Shown: positions 33,144 to 43,144, numbered from the stretch's first letter. The stretch: 64,000 nt of DNA from Bacillus sp. ZZV12-4809 (GCF_009849585.1 NZ_VCRN01000001.1:124001-188000), one strand, 5' to 3'. Notes: a model not told the origin generated them from the letters alone. Translations and numbers: made by a program.

Positions 33144-33731
33144 TTAGATTTTCCCTATCAGGTTCGGGTCCATATTAATCCCTTGCTGGCCGGGCTGCCA
33201 GTTTGCCGGCACTCCCTTCCCAGTCTGCTGTGCATATTGGATGCCCTGCATGATTCTGACATGTTCATGCAGATTTCTGCCAACTTCCCCGGGGTAAATG
33301 AGCTTTGCCGCGATGATGCCATTGGGGTCGATAAAAACGGATGCCCTGATGGCCGCTCCAGACTTTTCATCCAATACTCTGTAAGCTCTGCTGATTTGAT
33401 GTGTCCGGTCGCTAACCATTGGATAATTGACATTTTTTAATGACGGAGATGTTTCCTTAAAGACTTTATGTGCATAGACACTGTCCGTACTGATGGACAT
33501 GGCTTCACAGTTTAAGGCTTTTAAATATGGGGTCACAGCGGCGACCGCCGCCAATTCAGTCGGTCAGACAAATGTAAAATCACTCGGATAAAAAAACAGC
33601 AGCACCCATTTTCCAATATAGTTCTCCAGATTAACTTTTTTTATTTGCTGATCAATGACAGCATCTGCAGCGAAAACTGGCGCACGGTCTCCCCGTCCCG
33701 CACAAAACACGGAAGCATATGGATCATTCAC
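33144..33731 (-). CDS. prxU: selenocysteine-containing peroxiredoxin (PrxU type), UGA at residue 56
   Basis: An AhpC/Prx1-type peroxidase, 195 residues if the in-frame TGA at 33564-33566 is read as selenocysteine. The surrounding residues are SDFTFV-TGA-PTELAAV, exactly where peroxiredoxins have FTFVCPTE, so UGA replaces the peroxidatic cysteine. Thr two positions and Arg-containing regions of the active site are conserved downstream ([16 protein letters not shown]). The usual resolving-cysteine segment VCPANW is VPANW preceded by G, so that cysteine is absent. GTG start follows AGGAGGGAG; an ATG nine codons up is weaker. A SECIS-like hairpin follows the UGA. Confidence 0.85.
33536..33553 (-). 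promoter_or_regulatory. candidate bacterial SECIS hairpin of prxU
   Basis: On the minus strand UGGCGGC, loop GGUC, GCCGCUG; the loop starts 17 bases after the UGA. The GGUC loop resembles that of E. coli fdhF, and the distance is within the usual bacterial range. Confidence 0.6.
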
Positions 33732-33893
33732 GGCTGACTCCCTCCTTTTCTCTTTCATCTTTGCTCTATATACTTATGCGAACAAAGGAAAAGTTGAACG
33801 GAAAATATTGAGTGAACCAGCCATACATAGTCCTGATGCCGGAGGGGAAAAATAGTGAAAGAATGCAAATTCAAGAATGAAAGGAGCCTGATT

Positions 33894-34082
33894 ATGTCAC
33901 GCGGAGTCCACTTTTATCATAAAAGGAAGAATCACCCGGGGGAATTTCCGGAACACACATTGGTTGAGCGTCATACCACTGAGGCACAGGAAGACGAGGA
34001 ATTAATTGTGACTCAGGAAGCTTTTAAAAACCGTTTTGAAGAAGATGAAGCAAAGGAACTTGAGGAAAGAGCTAAAGATTAA
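33894..34082 (+). CDS. 62-residue acidic small protein
   Basis: MSRGVHFYHKRKNHPGEFPEHT followed by a Glu-rich tail (DEELIVTQEAFKNRFEEDEAKELEERAKD). ATG follows AAAGGAG at seven bases; an in-frame GTG at 33855 is less likely. Divergent from prxU and followed by a terminator. Looks like a conserved small Bacillaceae protein, unknown function. Confidence 0.6.
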   Translation: MSRGVHFYHKRKNHPGEFPEHTLVERHTTEAQEDEELIVTQEAFKNRFEEDEAKELEERAKD

Positions 34083-34118
34083 AAAGCAAGGGGCCTGAAT
34101 ACCATTCAGACCCCTGCC
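34081..34118. terminator. terminator between the small protein gene and hutH
   Basis: GGGG-CTGAAT, ACC, ATTCAG-CCCC; T tract on the minus strand (CTTGCTTTTTAA), so mainly for hutH. Confidence 0.65.
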
Positions 34119-34120
34119 GT

Positions 34121-35668
34121 TTATATTGCGTCTATTTCCACTTTTTTCAGCCAGGCTGCGCATGCTTCAATATCCTTTGAAAACACCCGGTCTTTTGTGA
34201 TGGAAGGCACCACTTTTCTAGCTTCTTCGTAAAATCTCTTTGTTTTATCAGCCATTTTATCAAAGCCGCGGAATTCTGCTGCCTGCAGTGCGCAAATCAG
34301 CTCAATCGCCAGCACCTTATTCACATTCTGTATAATCTGGTATGCATGCCTTGATCCGATGGTTCCCATGCTCACATGGTCTTCCTGGTTTCCTGATGAT
34401 GGAATTGAATCCACACTTGCCGGATGGGCGAGTGTCTTATTTTCCGAAACAAGGGATGCTGCAACATATTGGAGAATCATTGCACCAGACTGCAGTCCAG
34501 GCTCAGGGCTTAAAAATGGCGGCAGGTCACTCAGCTGCGGGTTAACCAGCCTTTCAATCCGGCGCTCTGAAATATTAGCCAGCTCTGCTACAGCAATTTT
34601 CATAAAGTCCATTGCAAGTGCAATTGGCTGTCCATGGAAGTTTCCGCCGGAAATGACGCTCTCTCCGTTTTCAAAAATAAGCGGGTTATCTGTAGCTGCA
34701 TTCATTTCAATTTCAAGCTTTTCCTTTACATAGTCAAGAGCCTGCCAGGATGCTCCATGCACCTGAGGGATGCAGCGGATGGAATAGGCGTCCTGCACCC
34801 GGATTTCCCCCTGTCTTGTAATCAGGCTGCTCCCTGACAGATACTCCCTTATTCTTCTGGCTGTATCCACCTGCTGCTGATACCCTCTTGCCTGATGGAT
34901 GTTCTCATCAAATGCATCAATGATGCCGTTTAAGCCTTCCATGGTAACTGCTGCGATCAGCTCACTTTGATAAGCGAGATTCTCCGCTTCCAGATAGCCA
35001 ATGACTCCCATTGCTGTCATCGCCTGGGTGCCGTTAATGAGGGCAAGCCCTTCCTTTGCCTGCAAGGTTACAGGTTCTATTCCTTCCTGAACAAGCACTT
35101 GAAGGGCAGGCTTTCTTTCCCCCTTATAAAACACTTCCCCTTCTCCCATTAATACTAATGCCAGGTGGGATAGAGGCGCCAAATCCCCGCTTGCCCCAAG
35201 AGAGCCCTGCTGCGGGATAACAGGATGGATTCGTTTATTCACAAGCGCTAAAAGAGTTTCGATCACGACCGGGCGAACTCCTGAGAATCCTTTCAATAAG
35301 GCATTTGCTCTTAAAAGGAGCATCGCTCTCGAAACAGATTCAGGGAACGGTTCCCCCACTCCGCAGGCATGTGAACGGATTAAATTCAGCTGAAGATCCT
35401 CGACATCTCCCTGATCAATTCTTACATCACTGAATTTCCCAAAGCCCGTGTTTATTCCGTATATAACTTTTTCTTCGCTTACAATTCTCTTAACGGCTTC
35501 ATGGCTGTTTTTTACACGAAGCATGCTTTCCTCTGATGCGGCAGCCTTTGCTCCTTTAAAAAGAACTCGTTTGACTTCCGGCAAAGTAAGGGTATTTCCA
35601 TTTAAAATAACCACCATGTTCTCCTCCCCATAAGTTGCAGTCATCATTGATTCTGTCAATTTTTCCAT
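34121..35668 (-). CDS. hutH: histidine ammonia-lyase HutH
   Basis: Deaminates histidine to urocanate, first step of histidine use. The Ala-Ser-Gly triplet at 159-161 ([15 protein letters not shown]) forms the MIO cofactor, and GTQAMTA, FHGQPIA and NQEDHVSMG blocks are present. The ATG at 35668 (515 residues) follows GGGGAGG; the frame reaches further up without a site. The rest of the hut operon (hutU, hutI, hutG) is not adjacent, and a terminator-like hairpin sits in the leader at 35698-35747. Confidence 0.95.
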   Translation of the reverse strand: MEKLTESMMTATYGEENMVVILNGNTLTLPEVKRVLFKGAKAAASEESMLRVKNSHEAVKRIVSEEKVIYGINTGFGKFSDVRIDQGDVEDLQLNLIRSHACGVGEPFPESVSRAMLLLRANALLKGFSGVRPVVIETLLALVNKRIHPVIPQQGSLGASGDLAPLSHLALVLMGEGEVFYKGERKPALQVLVQEGIEPVTLQAKEGLALINGTQAMTAMGVIGYLEAENLAYQSELIAAVTMEGLNGIIDAFDENIHQARGYQQQVDTARRIREYLSGSSLITRQGEIRVQDAYSIRCIPQVHGASWQALDYVKEKLEIEMNAATDNPLIFENGESVISGGNFHGQPIALAMDFMKIAVAELANISERRIERLVNPQLSDLPPFLSPEPGLQSGAMILQYVAASLVSENKTLAHPASVDSIPSSGNQEDHVSMGTIGSRHAYQIIQNVNKVLAIELICALQAAEFRGFDKMADKTKRFYEEARKVVPSITKDRVFSKDIEACAAWLKKVEIDAI

Positions 35669-35697
35669 TTTATATCCTCCCCGGTACGTTAGCGAGA

Positions 35698-35747
35698 TAA
35701 AGAAAAGGCTGTATCTCAAACACAGGTTTGAAATACAGCCTTTTTTA
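35698..35747 (-). promoter_or_regulatory. leader attenuator of hutH
   Basis: Minus strand: AAGGCTGTATTTCAAAC, short loop, GTTTGAGATACAGCCTT then TTCTTT, ending about 30 bases before the hutH ATG. Such a stable terminator in a leader implies antitermination, as HutP does in B. subtilis; no hutP is adjacent. It could also end an unseen upstream transcript. Confidence 0.65.
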
Positions 35748-35971
35748 GAAGATTATGTGCAGTTTCTGTTGTCAGATGTCTCATCTTTATCACAGCCTAT
35801 TTTCGTTATATTTTCTGAATATAATTAATTCTATGTTCTCCCATAAAGTATGTCAATGATATTTTCCCATTTTTTAACAAGTTAGATTGTTAGAATGGTA
35901 ACACAGTAAAGCGTTTTTTATTATTTCCATATAAAAAGCCGGCAGTTCAGCCGGCAGTTCAAGTTTTGTTT

Positions 35972-36817
35972 CTATTCTATGTTTTCACCTTGTCTTTTTA
36001 AAGCATGTTTTAATTTTCCATACGTTTCAATACCCGTAAAATCCAAGCCGAGCTGAATGGAAGTCTGAGCTACCTCAGGGCTGATTCCGGAGATGGTGGA
36101 TTTGACCCCTAACAGCTTTAAAGCTGTCGTTAAAGAGAATATTTGATGGGCGACCATTGTATCAATAATGGCTACACCAGATAAATCAATAAACAAGTGC
36201 TCAATATTTTCTTTTGCACATTTTTTCGGAATTTCTTCCATCAGGATTTGCGCACGCTCCGTATCAATATTGCCAATAAGCGGCAGGACAGCCGTACCAT
36301 CCATAACTGGAATGACTGGCGTTCCTAGTTCATTGATCAGAGTTTGCTGGGCAGCAAGCCGGTTAGTCGTTAATTCATAATACTTCTCTGTGAATTTATT
36401 GATGAGTTTATCAAAAGCCCTGTTAATGATGGTACTCCATTTCAATACATCGTCTGCTGTGATTTCAGACTTGTTTTCGCTGATGAACTTTTCAACAAAA
36501 TGCCAATAAGTTTCCCGGACATGACTTAATGCCTCAAGCACTTGATAAATGGGTGTATTCGAATTCACCCTGCTCTCCGCTACTGTAATGGCCCACTCTT
36601 CCATATTTTCGTTAAAAGTGTCCTCATCCAGCAAAGCTGCTGAAACAGTGCTGTTCGTAAACGTATTCTGTTCTCTCAGGAGTTTTTCATAAGCAGGTTC
36701 TGCATCTGCAGAATAAATGGAGCCTTTCTGCTTTTCCCTTAAGGACAGCCACAAATCTGTGATTTTTTTTGAATTCTCCTGAATGTAATCATAAAGTAGC
36801 CGATTTTTTGAATTCAT
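35972..36817 (-). CDS. RsbR-type stressosome co-antagonist
   Basis: A 281-residue protein with an N-terminal globin-like RsbR domain (about 1-150, alpha-helical) and a C-terminal STAS domain (about 160-275). The two RsbT-phosphorylatable threonine positions of RsbR paralogues are matched by SGVAIIDTMVAH and GVKSTISGISPEVAQTSIQLG. It would sense environmental stress and feed the sigma-B cascade, consistent with several sigma-B-type promoters in the window. Monocistronic. Confidence 0.85.
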   Translation of the reverse strand: MNSKNRLLYDYIQENSKKITDLWLSLREKQKGSIYSADAEPAYEKLLREQNTFTNSTVSAALLDEDTFNENMEEWAITVAESRVNSNTPIYQVLEALSHVRETYWHFVEKFISENKSEITADDVLKWSTIINRAFDKLINKFTEKYYELTTNRLAAQQTLINELGTPVIPVMDGTAVLPLIGNIDTERAQILMEEIPKKCAKENIEHLFIDLSGVAIIDTMVAHQIFSLTTALKLLGVKSTISGISPEVAQTSIQLGLDFTGIETYGKLKHALKRQGENIE

Positions 36818-37008
36818 TTATTTCACCTTGTTTCTTTCTATTTGTAAACAAACTGGTATGTTCATTGTAGAATGAATTGTGGCTGATGAAAAGCAATACA
36901 ACTTAGGCAGTTATTTACTTCACTGCCTATCAAAGTTTATCCCATTCCAAATTTCAGCTATACTTAGTTTGTACAGAAATGCCTGATTGTAATTTGAAAG
37001 GAGTACTT

Positions 37009-39102
37009 ATGAAATCACTTGTTCTTGCTGAAAAGCCCAGTGTTGCACGTGAAATCGCCCGGGTGCTGGGATGCCGGCAATCTCATAAAAGCTATATGGA
37101 AGGCGATAAATATATCGTCACTTGGGCTCTTGGACACTTAATCGAATTAAAGATGCCGGAGCATTATGACAGCAAATACAAAAACTGGAACCTGGAAGAT
37201 CTGCCGATTATTCCTGACCAAATGGGCCTGAAGGTGATGAAGCAGACCAGCCACCAGTATAAAGCCATTGAGAACCTGGCTAAGCGGAAGGATATTAAGG
37301 AAATTATCATTGCAACAGATGCTGGCCGCGAAGGAGAGCTAGTCGCACGCTGGATACTTGAAAAAATCCGCTGGCGCAAAACAATCAAACGATTATGGAT
37401 TTCCTCTGTAACCGACCGTGCCATCCGGGACGGCTTTCAAAACCTTAAGCCTGGAAAACAATTTGAAGACCTGTATGAATCCGCCGTGTGCCGGGCTGAA
37501 GCGGATTGGCTCATTGGCCTGAATGTCACAAGGGCCCTGACGACTAAATACAAGGATCCCCTTTCCGCGGGCCGTGTGCAGACGCCGACTCTGGCACTCG
37601 TGATGGAAAGGGAAAAGCTCATTCAAAAGTTTGTTCCAAAAGAGTACTGGACGATTCGAGCCCACATCGGCCCCCTGCAGGCTGACTGGGAGAAAAATGG
37701 GGAGAAGCGCCTCTTTTCCAAAGATGCAGCAGAGGGCGTTCTTTCCAAAGTAAAAGGACAAAAAGCGGTTATCCAGTCCATTAACCGTAAGGAAAAAACA
37801 GAGCCGCAGCCGCTTCCCTATGATTTAACGGAGCTGCAGCGTGATGCCAATAAACGTTTTGGCTTCTCTGCAAAGAAAACATCCAATGTGCTCCAGAAAC
37901 TTTACGAGCAGCATAAACTTGTCACCTATCCGCGCACAGACTCACGCTATTTGACAAAGGATATGGAGGCAACCATGATGGATCGCCTCCATGGCATTGC
38001 TGCTTCCTATAAAGATGAAGTGAAGCCCATCCTAGCGAATCAGGGCAGGGTCCTGGCTAAGCGAGTCTTTAATAATGAAAAGGTAACCGACCACCATGCG
38101 ATTATTCCAACGGAAGAACGTGTGCATCTCGGGGATATGTCCCCTGATGAGCGTAAGCTGTACGAGTTGATCATGCGCAGATTTTTGGCCATTTTCCATA
38201 ATCCTTATAAGTATGAAACCGTCCATGCTGTTATCGATGTAAATGGGGAGACATTCACAGCCAGGGAAACGGCCGTTATCGACCCGGGTTATCGCAAGGC
38301 TGAACGGAATAGTGAAGAGGAGACAGGAAAACAGAGCCTGAAGAACATTTCGAAAGGGCAGAGCTTTACGATACAAAGTGCCGAGTCCTCTGCGAAGCTT
38401 ACTGAGCCGCCTCTTCGCTACTCTGAAGCCGACATTTTGACACAGATGGAAAAATACAGCCTCGGAACACCTGCGACAAGAGCGGAAATCATTGAACGGC
38501 TTCTTGAGACCGAAGCTCTAGAAAGGCAAAATGGCAGGCTGTTACCGACTAAAAAGGGCAAACAGCTTATGGACCTGGTGAATGAAGATCTGAAATCACC
38601 GGAACTGACGGCCAAATGGGAACAGGAGTTAGAAAAAATCGCACGCGGAAAAGCAGATCCCAAAGAGTTTCTGCAGAACATCCGCAAACAGACTCAAACC
38701 CTGGTTTCTGAAATTAAAAAGAGCGATAAATCGTACCGTGCCCATAATCTCACCGGCTCAAAATGTCCGGAATGTGATTCCTTCCTGAAAGAAAGGAATA
38801 CAAAGGATGGGAAAATACTTGTCTGCTCAAGTCTTGATTGTAATTTCCGAAAGCGCAAGGATCCAAAGCTTTCAAACCGCCGCTGCCCTCAGTGCCGCAA
38901 AAAAATGGAGATCCATCAGGGCAAAGCAGGAACCTACTTCCAGTGCCGCCCATGCAATGTGGTGGAGAAAGCCCAGGACAAAAAGAAAGCCGTCAACAAA
39001 CGCGAAGAACGAAAACTTGTTCAGAAATATACCCAAAAGGAAGATTCCTTTGGAACAAGCCTTGGCGATTTGCTGAAGGCTGCCATGGAAGATAAGGATT
39101 AA
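37009..39102 (+). CDS. topB: DNA topoisomerase III TopB
   Basis: A type IA topoisomerase of 697 residues. Toprim domain with TDAGREGE (about 99-106), catalytic Tyr307 in YPRTDSRYL, family block GTPATRAEIIERL, and a C-terminal zinc region with CPECDSFL...CSSLDC and CPQCRKK...CRPC. It resolves DNA entanglements during replication and recombination. ATG preceded by AAAGGAG; the frame begins ten codons earlier without a site. Confidence 0.95.
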   Translation: MKSLVLAEKPSVAREIARVLGCRQSHKSYMEGDKYIVTWALGHLIELKMPEHYDSKYKNWNLEDLPIIPDQMGLKVMKQTSHQYKAIENLAKRKDIKEIIIATDAGREGELVARWILEKIRWRKTIKRLWISSVTDRAIRDGFQNLKPGKQFEDLYESAVCRAEADWLIGLNVTRALTTKYKDPLSAGRVQTPTLALVMEREKLIQKFVPKEYWTIRAHIGPLQADWEKNGEKRLFSKDAAEGVLSKVKGQKAVIQSINRKEKTEPQPLPYDLTELQRDANKRFGFSAKKTSNVLQKLYEQHKLVTYPRTDSRYLTKDMEATMMDRLHGIAASYKDEVKPILANQGRVLAKRVFNNEKVTDHHAIIPTEERVHLGDMSPDERKLYELIMRRFLAIFHNPYKYETVHAVIDVNGETFTARETAVIDPGYRKAERNSEEETGKQSLKNISKGQSFTIQSAESSAKLTEPPLRYSEADILTQMEKYSLGTPATRAEIIERLLETEALERQNGRLLPTKKGKQLMDLVNEDLKSPELTAKWEQELEKIARGKADPKEFLQNIRKQTQTLVSEIKKSDKSYRAHNLTGSKCPECDSFLKERNTKDGKILVCSSLDCNFRKRKDPKLSNRRCPQCRKKMEIHQGKAGTYFQCRPCNVVEKAQDKKKAVNKREERKLVQKYTQKEDSFGTSLGDLLKAAMEDKD

Positions 39103-39202
39103 TATAGAGCCCCGGCTGACGCCAGGGCTCTTTCTTTTGCACATGCATACACAGCCTGTCCTCTCCATAGCATGTACTAATACTCAAAAGGAGAGTGATA
39201 GG

Positions 39203-40516
39203 ATGTTAACCCGAATGGCAGGCCGTTTCGCAAAGCTTGTGGAAAGATATCTCCCTGATGCCTTTGTCATTGCTGTACTAATGACTCTGTTTGTATTCAT
39301 AGCCGGATTTTTCATGAAGCCTTCTGAACCGGTTGAGCTATTTAAATCATTTGGTGACGGATTCTGGGTATATCTGGCTTTTACCATGCAAATGGTGCTC
39401 CTCTTAATGACAGGCATGACACTTGCTTCTGTTCCTTCTGTACAGCGTTTACTTGAGAAGCTTTCCTCCAAAGCGAAGACAGCCAACCAGGCCTACGTAA
39501 TGACTTTTCTCGTATCTTCTGCTGCTTATTATATTAACTGGGGCCTTGCTGTTGTAGTTGGCGCCATTATTGCCCGTGAAGTCGGGAAACGAAATCAGAA
39601 AGCACACTTCCCGCTGCTAGTGGCTGCAGCCTATGCACCTACTGCTCTATATACAGCCGGCCTGTCGAGTTCAATTGGTTTGACAGTTGCTACTAAGGGC
39701 CATTTTCTGGAGGAAGTGGCTGGGGTCATCCCCACTTCCGAAACCATTTTCCATCCTGGGACGATTGCTATTTTAATTGCTCTTGTTATTACAATGCCCA
39801 TTTTCATAGTGCTCATGGCACCAAAGAAAGACATCATTTCATACATTCCAAGAAAGACGTCTAAGAAAGAGGCTGAACCGGCAGAGGTTTTAAAGACACC
39901 GGCGGGAAAACTTGAAAGAACACCGTTTCTCGGCATCATTACCGGCTTAATTGGATTAATTTATGCAGTATTCGAGTTTGTAAATGGCCGTGATCTGGAC
40001 TTAAACATTATCAATATTATTTTTCTATCCCTGGGCCTTATCCTTCACAAATCACTTGTACAGTACGCAAATGCTTTTAAAGAAGCGGGAACTGCCATTT
40101 CCCCTATCATTCTGCAATTTCCGTTTTACGCCGGCATTATTGCTGTTCTTGGCAGCTCCGGTTTGGCAGAGTCTATCATCAATGGAATGGCGTCGATAGC
40201 AAGCAAAGGCACCTTTGACATTTTCACCTATTGGGCCGCTGGCATCGTCAATATTCTTGCTCCTTCAGGCGGCGGACAGTGGGCTTTGCAGGGGCCGCTG
40301 CAAGTACCTGCAGGGCTGCAGCTGGGGGTGGAGCCCGCCATTACGGCTATGGCTGTAGGCTGGGGTGATGCCTGGACCAACCTGATCCAGCCTTTCTGGG
40401 CCCTTCCTATTTTAAGTGTCGTTGGCCTTCATATTCGGCATATTATGGGCTACTGTGCATTGCTGGCCATATGGGTGGGCATTGTAACAACCATTTTAAT
40501 GATCTTTGTATATTAA
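39203..40516 (+). CDS. short-chain fatty acid transporter AtoE-like
   Basis: A 437-residue permease with about eleven hydrophobic segments, similar throughout to AtoE (family TIGR00366 as recalled): RYLPDAFVIAVLMTLFVF at the start, SSAAYYINWGLAVVVGAIIAREV, and LAPSGGGQWALQGPLQVPAG near the end. Substrates are acetoacetate or butyrate-like acids. ATG follows AAAAGGAGAG. It stands alone without ato genes beside it. Confidence 0.85.
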   Translation: MLTRMAGRFAKLVERYLPDAFVIAVLMTLFVFIAGFFMKPSEPVELFKSFGDGFWVYLAFTMQMVLLLMTGMTLASVPSVQRLLEKLSSKAKTANQAYVMTFLVSSAAYYINWGLAVVVGAIIAREVGKRNQKAHFPLLVAAAYAPTALYTAGLSSSIGLTVATKGHFLEEVAGVIPTSETIFHPGTIAILIALVITMPIFIVLMAPKKDIISYIPRKTSKKEAEPAEVLKTPAGKLERTPFLGIITGLIGLIYAVFEFVNGRDLDLNIINIIFLSLGLILHKSLVQYANAFKEAGTAISPIILQFPFYAGIIAVLGSSGLAESIINGMASIASKGTFDIFTYWAAGIVNILAPSGGGQWALQGPLQVPAGLQLGVEPAITAMAVGWGDAWTNLIQPFWALPILSVVGLHIRHIMGYCALLAIWVGIVTTILMIFVY

Positions 40517-40521
40517 TAGAG

Positions 40522-40559
40522 ACAGCCAGGCCTATCTTAGGGCCTGGCTGTTTTATTTT
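40522..40559 (+). terminator. terminator of the fatty-acid transporter gene
   Basis: ACAGCCAGGCC, 7-base loop, GGCCTGGCTGTTTTATTTT. Confidence 0.9.
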
Positions 40560-40678
40560 CCTCCGCCTGGAGATGGAGCCCGGAAGTTCTGGAGCATGAA
40601 TTTAAGTTCAATAGGTTTCTTTTTCCGGAAGGAACAGCTACAATGAAAATGAAGATTCTGACAAAAGGAGAATACATA

Positions 40679-41911
40679 ATGAGTCAATTTCAAACCAATT
40701 TAGAGAAATACGCAGAGCTTGCGGTTAAGGTCGGCGTGAATGTGCAAAAAGGTCAGACGCTTGTTATTAATACAACGCTTGATGCAGCTGATCTGGTTCG
40801 TACTATTGTGAAAAAGGCTTATGAAGCAGGAGCTCATAACGTTGTGGTGAACTGGAGCGATGATGTTGTCACACGCACAAAGTATGATTTAGCACCGGAT
40901 GAGTCTTTCTCGGAGTACCCGGAATGGCGTGCAAAGGAAGTCGAAGCTTTAGCTGAAAAGGGTGCTGCCTTCATGTCAATCGTTTCAGCAAGCCCTGATT
41001 TGCTGAAAGGCGTAAAATCAGAAAGAATCGCAAGCTTCCAGAAAGCAGCCGGACAGGCGCTTGCAAAATACCGCAAATACATTCAGTCCGATAAAGTAAG
41101 CTGGACAGTCATTGCTGCGCCTTCTCAGGCATGGGCAAACATGGTATTCCCTGATGCTCCGGAGGATTCCAGAGTGGAAATGCTATGGAACGCTATTTTC
41201 AAAGCCACTCGCGCTGATCTAGACAACCCTGTGGAAGCCTGGAAAAAGCATGACGAAACACTTCATGAAAAAGTGGATTATTTAAACAGCAAGCGATATC
41301 AGAAGCTTCATTACAAAGCTCCAGGTACAGACCTGACAATCGAGCTTCCAAAAGGCCATTTATGGGTCGGGGCAGGCAGTGTGAATGAACAGGGACACGA
41401 ATTCATGGCCAACATGCCGACTGAAGAAGTATTCACGGTACCATACAAGACAGGTGTGAATGGTACGGTTTCGAGCACAAAGCCTCTAAGCTATGGCGGA
41501 AATATCATCGATAATTTCAGCCTGACATTTGAAAACGGCCGTATTATTGATGTAAAGGCTGAAGAAGGAGAAGAGATCCTTAAGCAGCTGGTTGAGACAG
41601 ACGAAGGCTCCCACTATCTTGGTGAAGTCGCCCTGGTTCCTTTCAACTCGCCAATTTCGCAATCCAATTTGCTTTTCTATAATACTTTATTTGACGAAAA
41701 TGCTTCAAACCATCTTGCCATCGGCAGTGCGTATGCATTCTGTATCGAAGGCGGCAAGAAAATGTCCAGTGAAGAACTGGCTAATAACGGATTGAACGAA
41801 AGCTTAACACATGTTGATTTCATGATTGGCTCCGCTGAAATGGATATCGACGGAATCACGGAAGACGGCAGCGCTGAACCTATATTCAGAAAAGGAGACT
41901 GGGCATTTTAA
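40679..41911 (+). CDS. ampS: M29-family metal aminopeptidase (AmpS/PepS)
   Basis: A 410-residue cytosolic aminopeptidase of family M29 (thermophilic aminopeptidase/PepS). Metal-binding motifs are seen as ANMPTEEVFTVP (about 247-258), EVALVPFNSPIS, FDENASNHLAIGSAY and NESLTHVDFMIGS. It trims N-terminal residues of peptides with broad preference. ATG follows AAAAGGAG; an upstream in-frame ATG at 40643 lacks a site. Confidence 0.92.
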   Translation: MSQFQTNLEKYAELAVKVGVNVQKGQTLVINTTLDAADLVRTIVKKAYEAGAHNVVVNWSDDVVTRTKYDLAPDESFSEYPEWRAKEVEALAEKGAAFMSIVSASPDLLKGVKSERIASFQKAAGQALAKYRKYIQSDKVSWTVIAAPSQAWANMVFPDAPEDSRVEMLWNAIFKATRADLDNPVEAWKKHDETLHEKVDYLNSKRYQKLHYKAPGTDLTIELPKGHLWVGAGSVNEQGHEFMANMPTEEVFTVPYKTGVNGTVSSTKPLSYGGNIIDNFSLTFENGRIIDVKAEEGEEILKQLVETDEGSHYLGEVALVPFNSPISQSNLLFYNTLFDENASNHLAIGSAYAFCIEGGKKMSSEELANNGLNESLTHVDFMIGSAEMDIDGITEDGSAEPIFRKGDWAF

Positions 41912-41936
41912 AGTGAAAGTGCCCGGTCATATCTTT

Positions 41937-41979
41937 AAAAAATCATGCGGTCATTGACCTGCATGATTTTTTGTTTTTC
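41937..41979. terminator. bidirectional terminator between ampS and the lipoprotein gene
   Basis: AAAAAATCATGC ... GCATGATTTTTTG: A/T tracts on both sides of a GC-containing stem. Confidence 0.8.
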
Positions 41980-43144
41980 TTAATACGATTTCACTAACAT
42001 TACCATCTAAATCAGAAATCAACTCAATAGAATATTTATCTGCCGGGTAGGTGGAGATGGTTTCACCCGATAGCTTCTCTTCCCTAACCGCTGCTGGAGT
42101 GCCAAACATTGACGTAATTTCGTTCATTGATGTTCTCACCCGCTGCCCAGGAATGGAAATAGCTGTAACGTTCCCGGTTTCACGTTCAAAATAATAGGTA
42201 ATCTCAGGATACATCACAAAAGGGCTGCCATCTTCAAACCCCTCTTTAACAAAGTTTGGATCTGATTTTTTTATTTCAGATATGTTTGTTCCAATCGGAA
42301 ATGGACTTCCGAGCGGGATTCCCTGTTTTGCTTTCTCAAGGGCATCCCCACTGAGTGCAAGGTTTTTAAAAGGATAGTAGAGGGCTTCCTTTTTCAGCCA
42401 CAGATTCATCCAGTCGATATCAGATTGATCTTCGCTGGAAAGCTCGATTCGGTCGTGAAGACTCATTGAATGGGTTTCTTCATTAAAATGCCATGTTGAA
42501 ATAACCCATACATCATTTTTATTTTGGGCAGTTTGAATAAATTTTTGATTAATCGTTTTTATTTTCGCGTTGGAAGTAGTGGTCATGTCTTTTTCCGTGC
42601 TGATTCTTACCACTTCTCCATCTTTAATCGCCAGCAGCTGACCCTTAACTAAATTTTCCCCCTTGGACTGAAAGATTGAGATGATGGTTTTGTTCCTCAT
42701 TTTCTGAGTGTAAACCTGTTCCTTTGAAAGATTAAATGACATTTCTGCACCGTCACTAAGAGCATCTTGTTTATACGCTTCTTTTGACCCGTTCTCAGCC
42801 AGGTAAACTGAATAATGTCCGGTAAAATAAGTATCGCCTTTCTTTCCTTTTGCACTGTCCTCTGCCAGAGTGGTTCTTCTTTCGTCTTCCGAATAAAGAA
42901 AAACAGTATATTTCTTTTTGCCGTCTGCAGCTTCAATCTGGTATAGTGAATTGCTTTCCAGCCATACTGTCTCTTTTTTCTCTTTTCCATCCTCTTGCAC
43001 AGAGGCAGTATCTTCTGATTCGGCTTTATCCTCTTTTTTAAGTTTTATTTCTTCTGTATTTAATGATGCATTTATTTCACTTGAGCAGCCTGCAATAACG
43101 GATGAAAGCATGGCAATCATAATCATATTTATAAAATTTTTCAT
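41951..43144 (-). CDS. lipoprotein of unknown function (397 aa)
   Basis: Type II signal peptide with lipobox VIAGC, lipidated cysteine at residue 20, then a charged linker and a large domain without membrane segments. The C-terminal half (PLGSPFPIGTNISEIKKSDPNF ... VTAISIPGQRVRTSMNEITSMFG) resembles the DUF4309/YjgB type of Bacillus lipoproteins. Anchored on the outer face of the membrane. Monocistronic; the 270 bases upstream hold no other gene I can support. Confidence 0.75.
   Translation of the reverse strand: MKNFINMIMIAMLSSVIAGCSSEINASLNTEEIKLKKEDKAESEDTASVQEDGKEKKETVWLESNSLYQIEAADGKKKYTVFLYSEDERRTTLAEDSAKGKKGDTYFTGHYSVYLAENGSKEAYKQDALSDGAEMSFNLSKEQVYTQKMRNKTIISIFQSKGENLVKGQLLAIKDGEVVRISTEKDMTTTSNAKIKTINQKFIQTAQNKNDVWVISTWHFNEETHSMSLHDRIELSSEDQSDIDWMNLWLKKEALYYPFKNLALSGDALEKAKQGIPLGSPFPIGTNISEIKKSDPNFVKEGFEDGSPFVMYPEITYYFERETGNVTAISIPGQRVRTSMNEITSMFGTPAAVREEKLSGETISTYPADKYSIELISDLDGNVSEIVLRKTKNHAGQ

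Noticed and set aside
33564-33566. Peroxiredoxin as a nonsense pseudogene
   Set aside because: All other codons are intact, the stop is TGA at the catalytic position, and a SECIS-like hairpin follows; mnmH and a second such gene are present.
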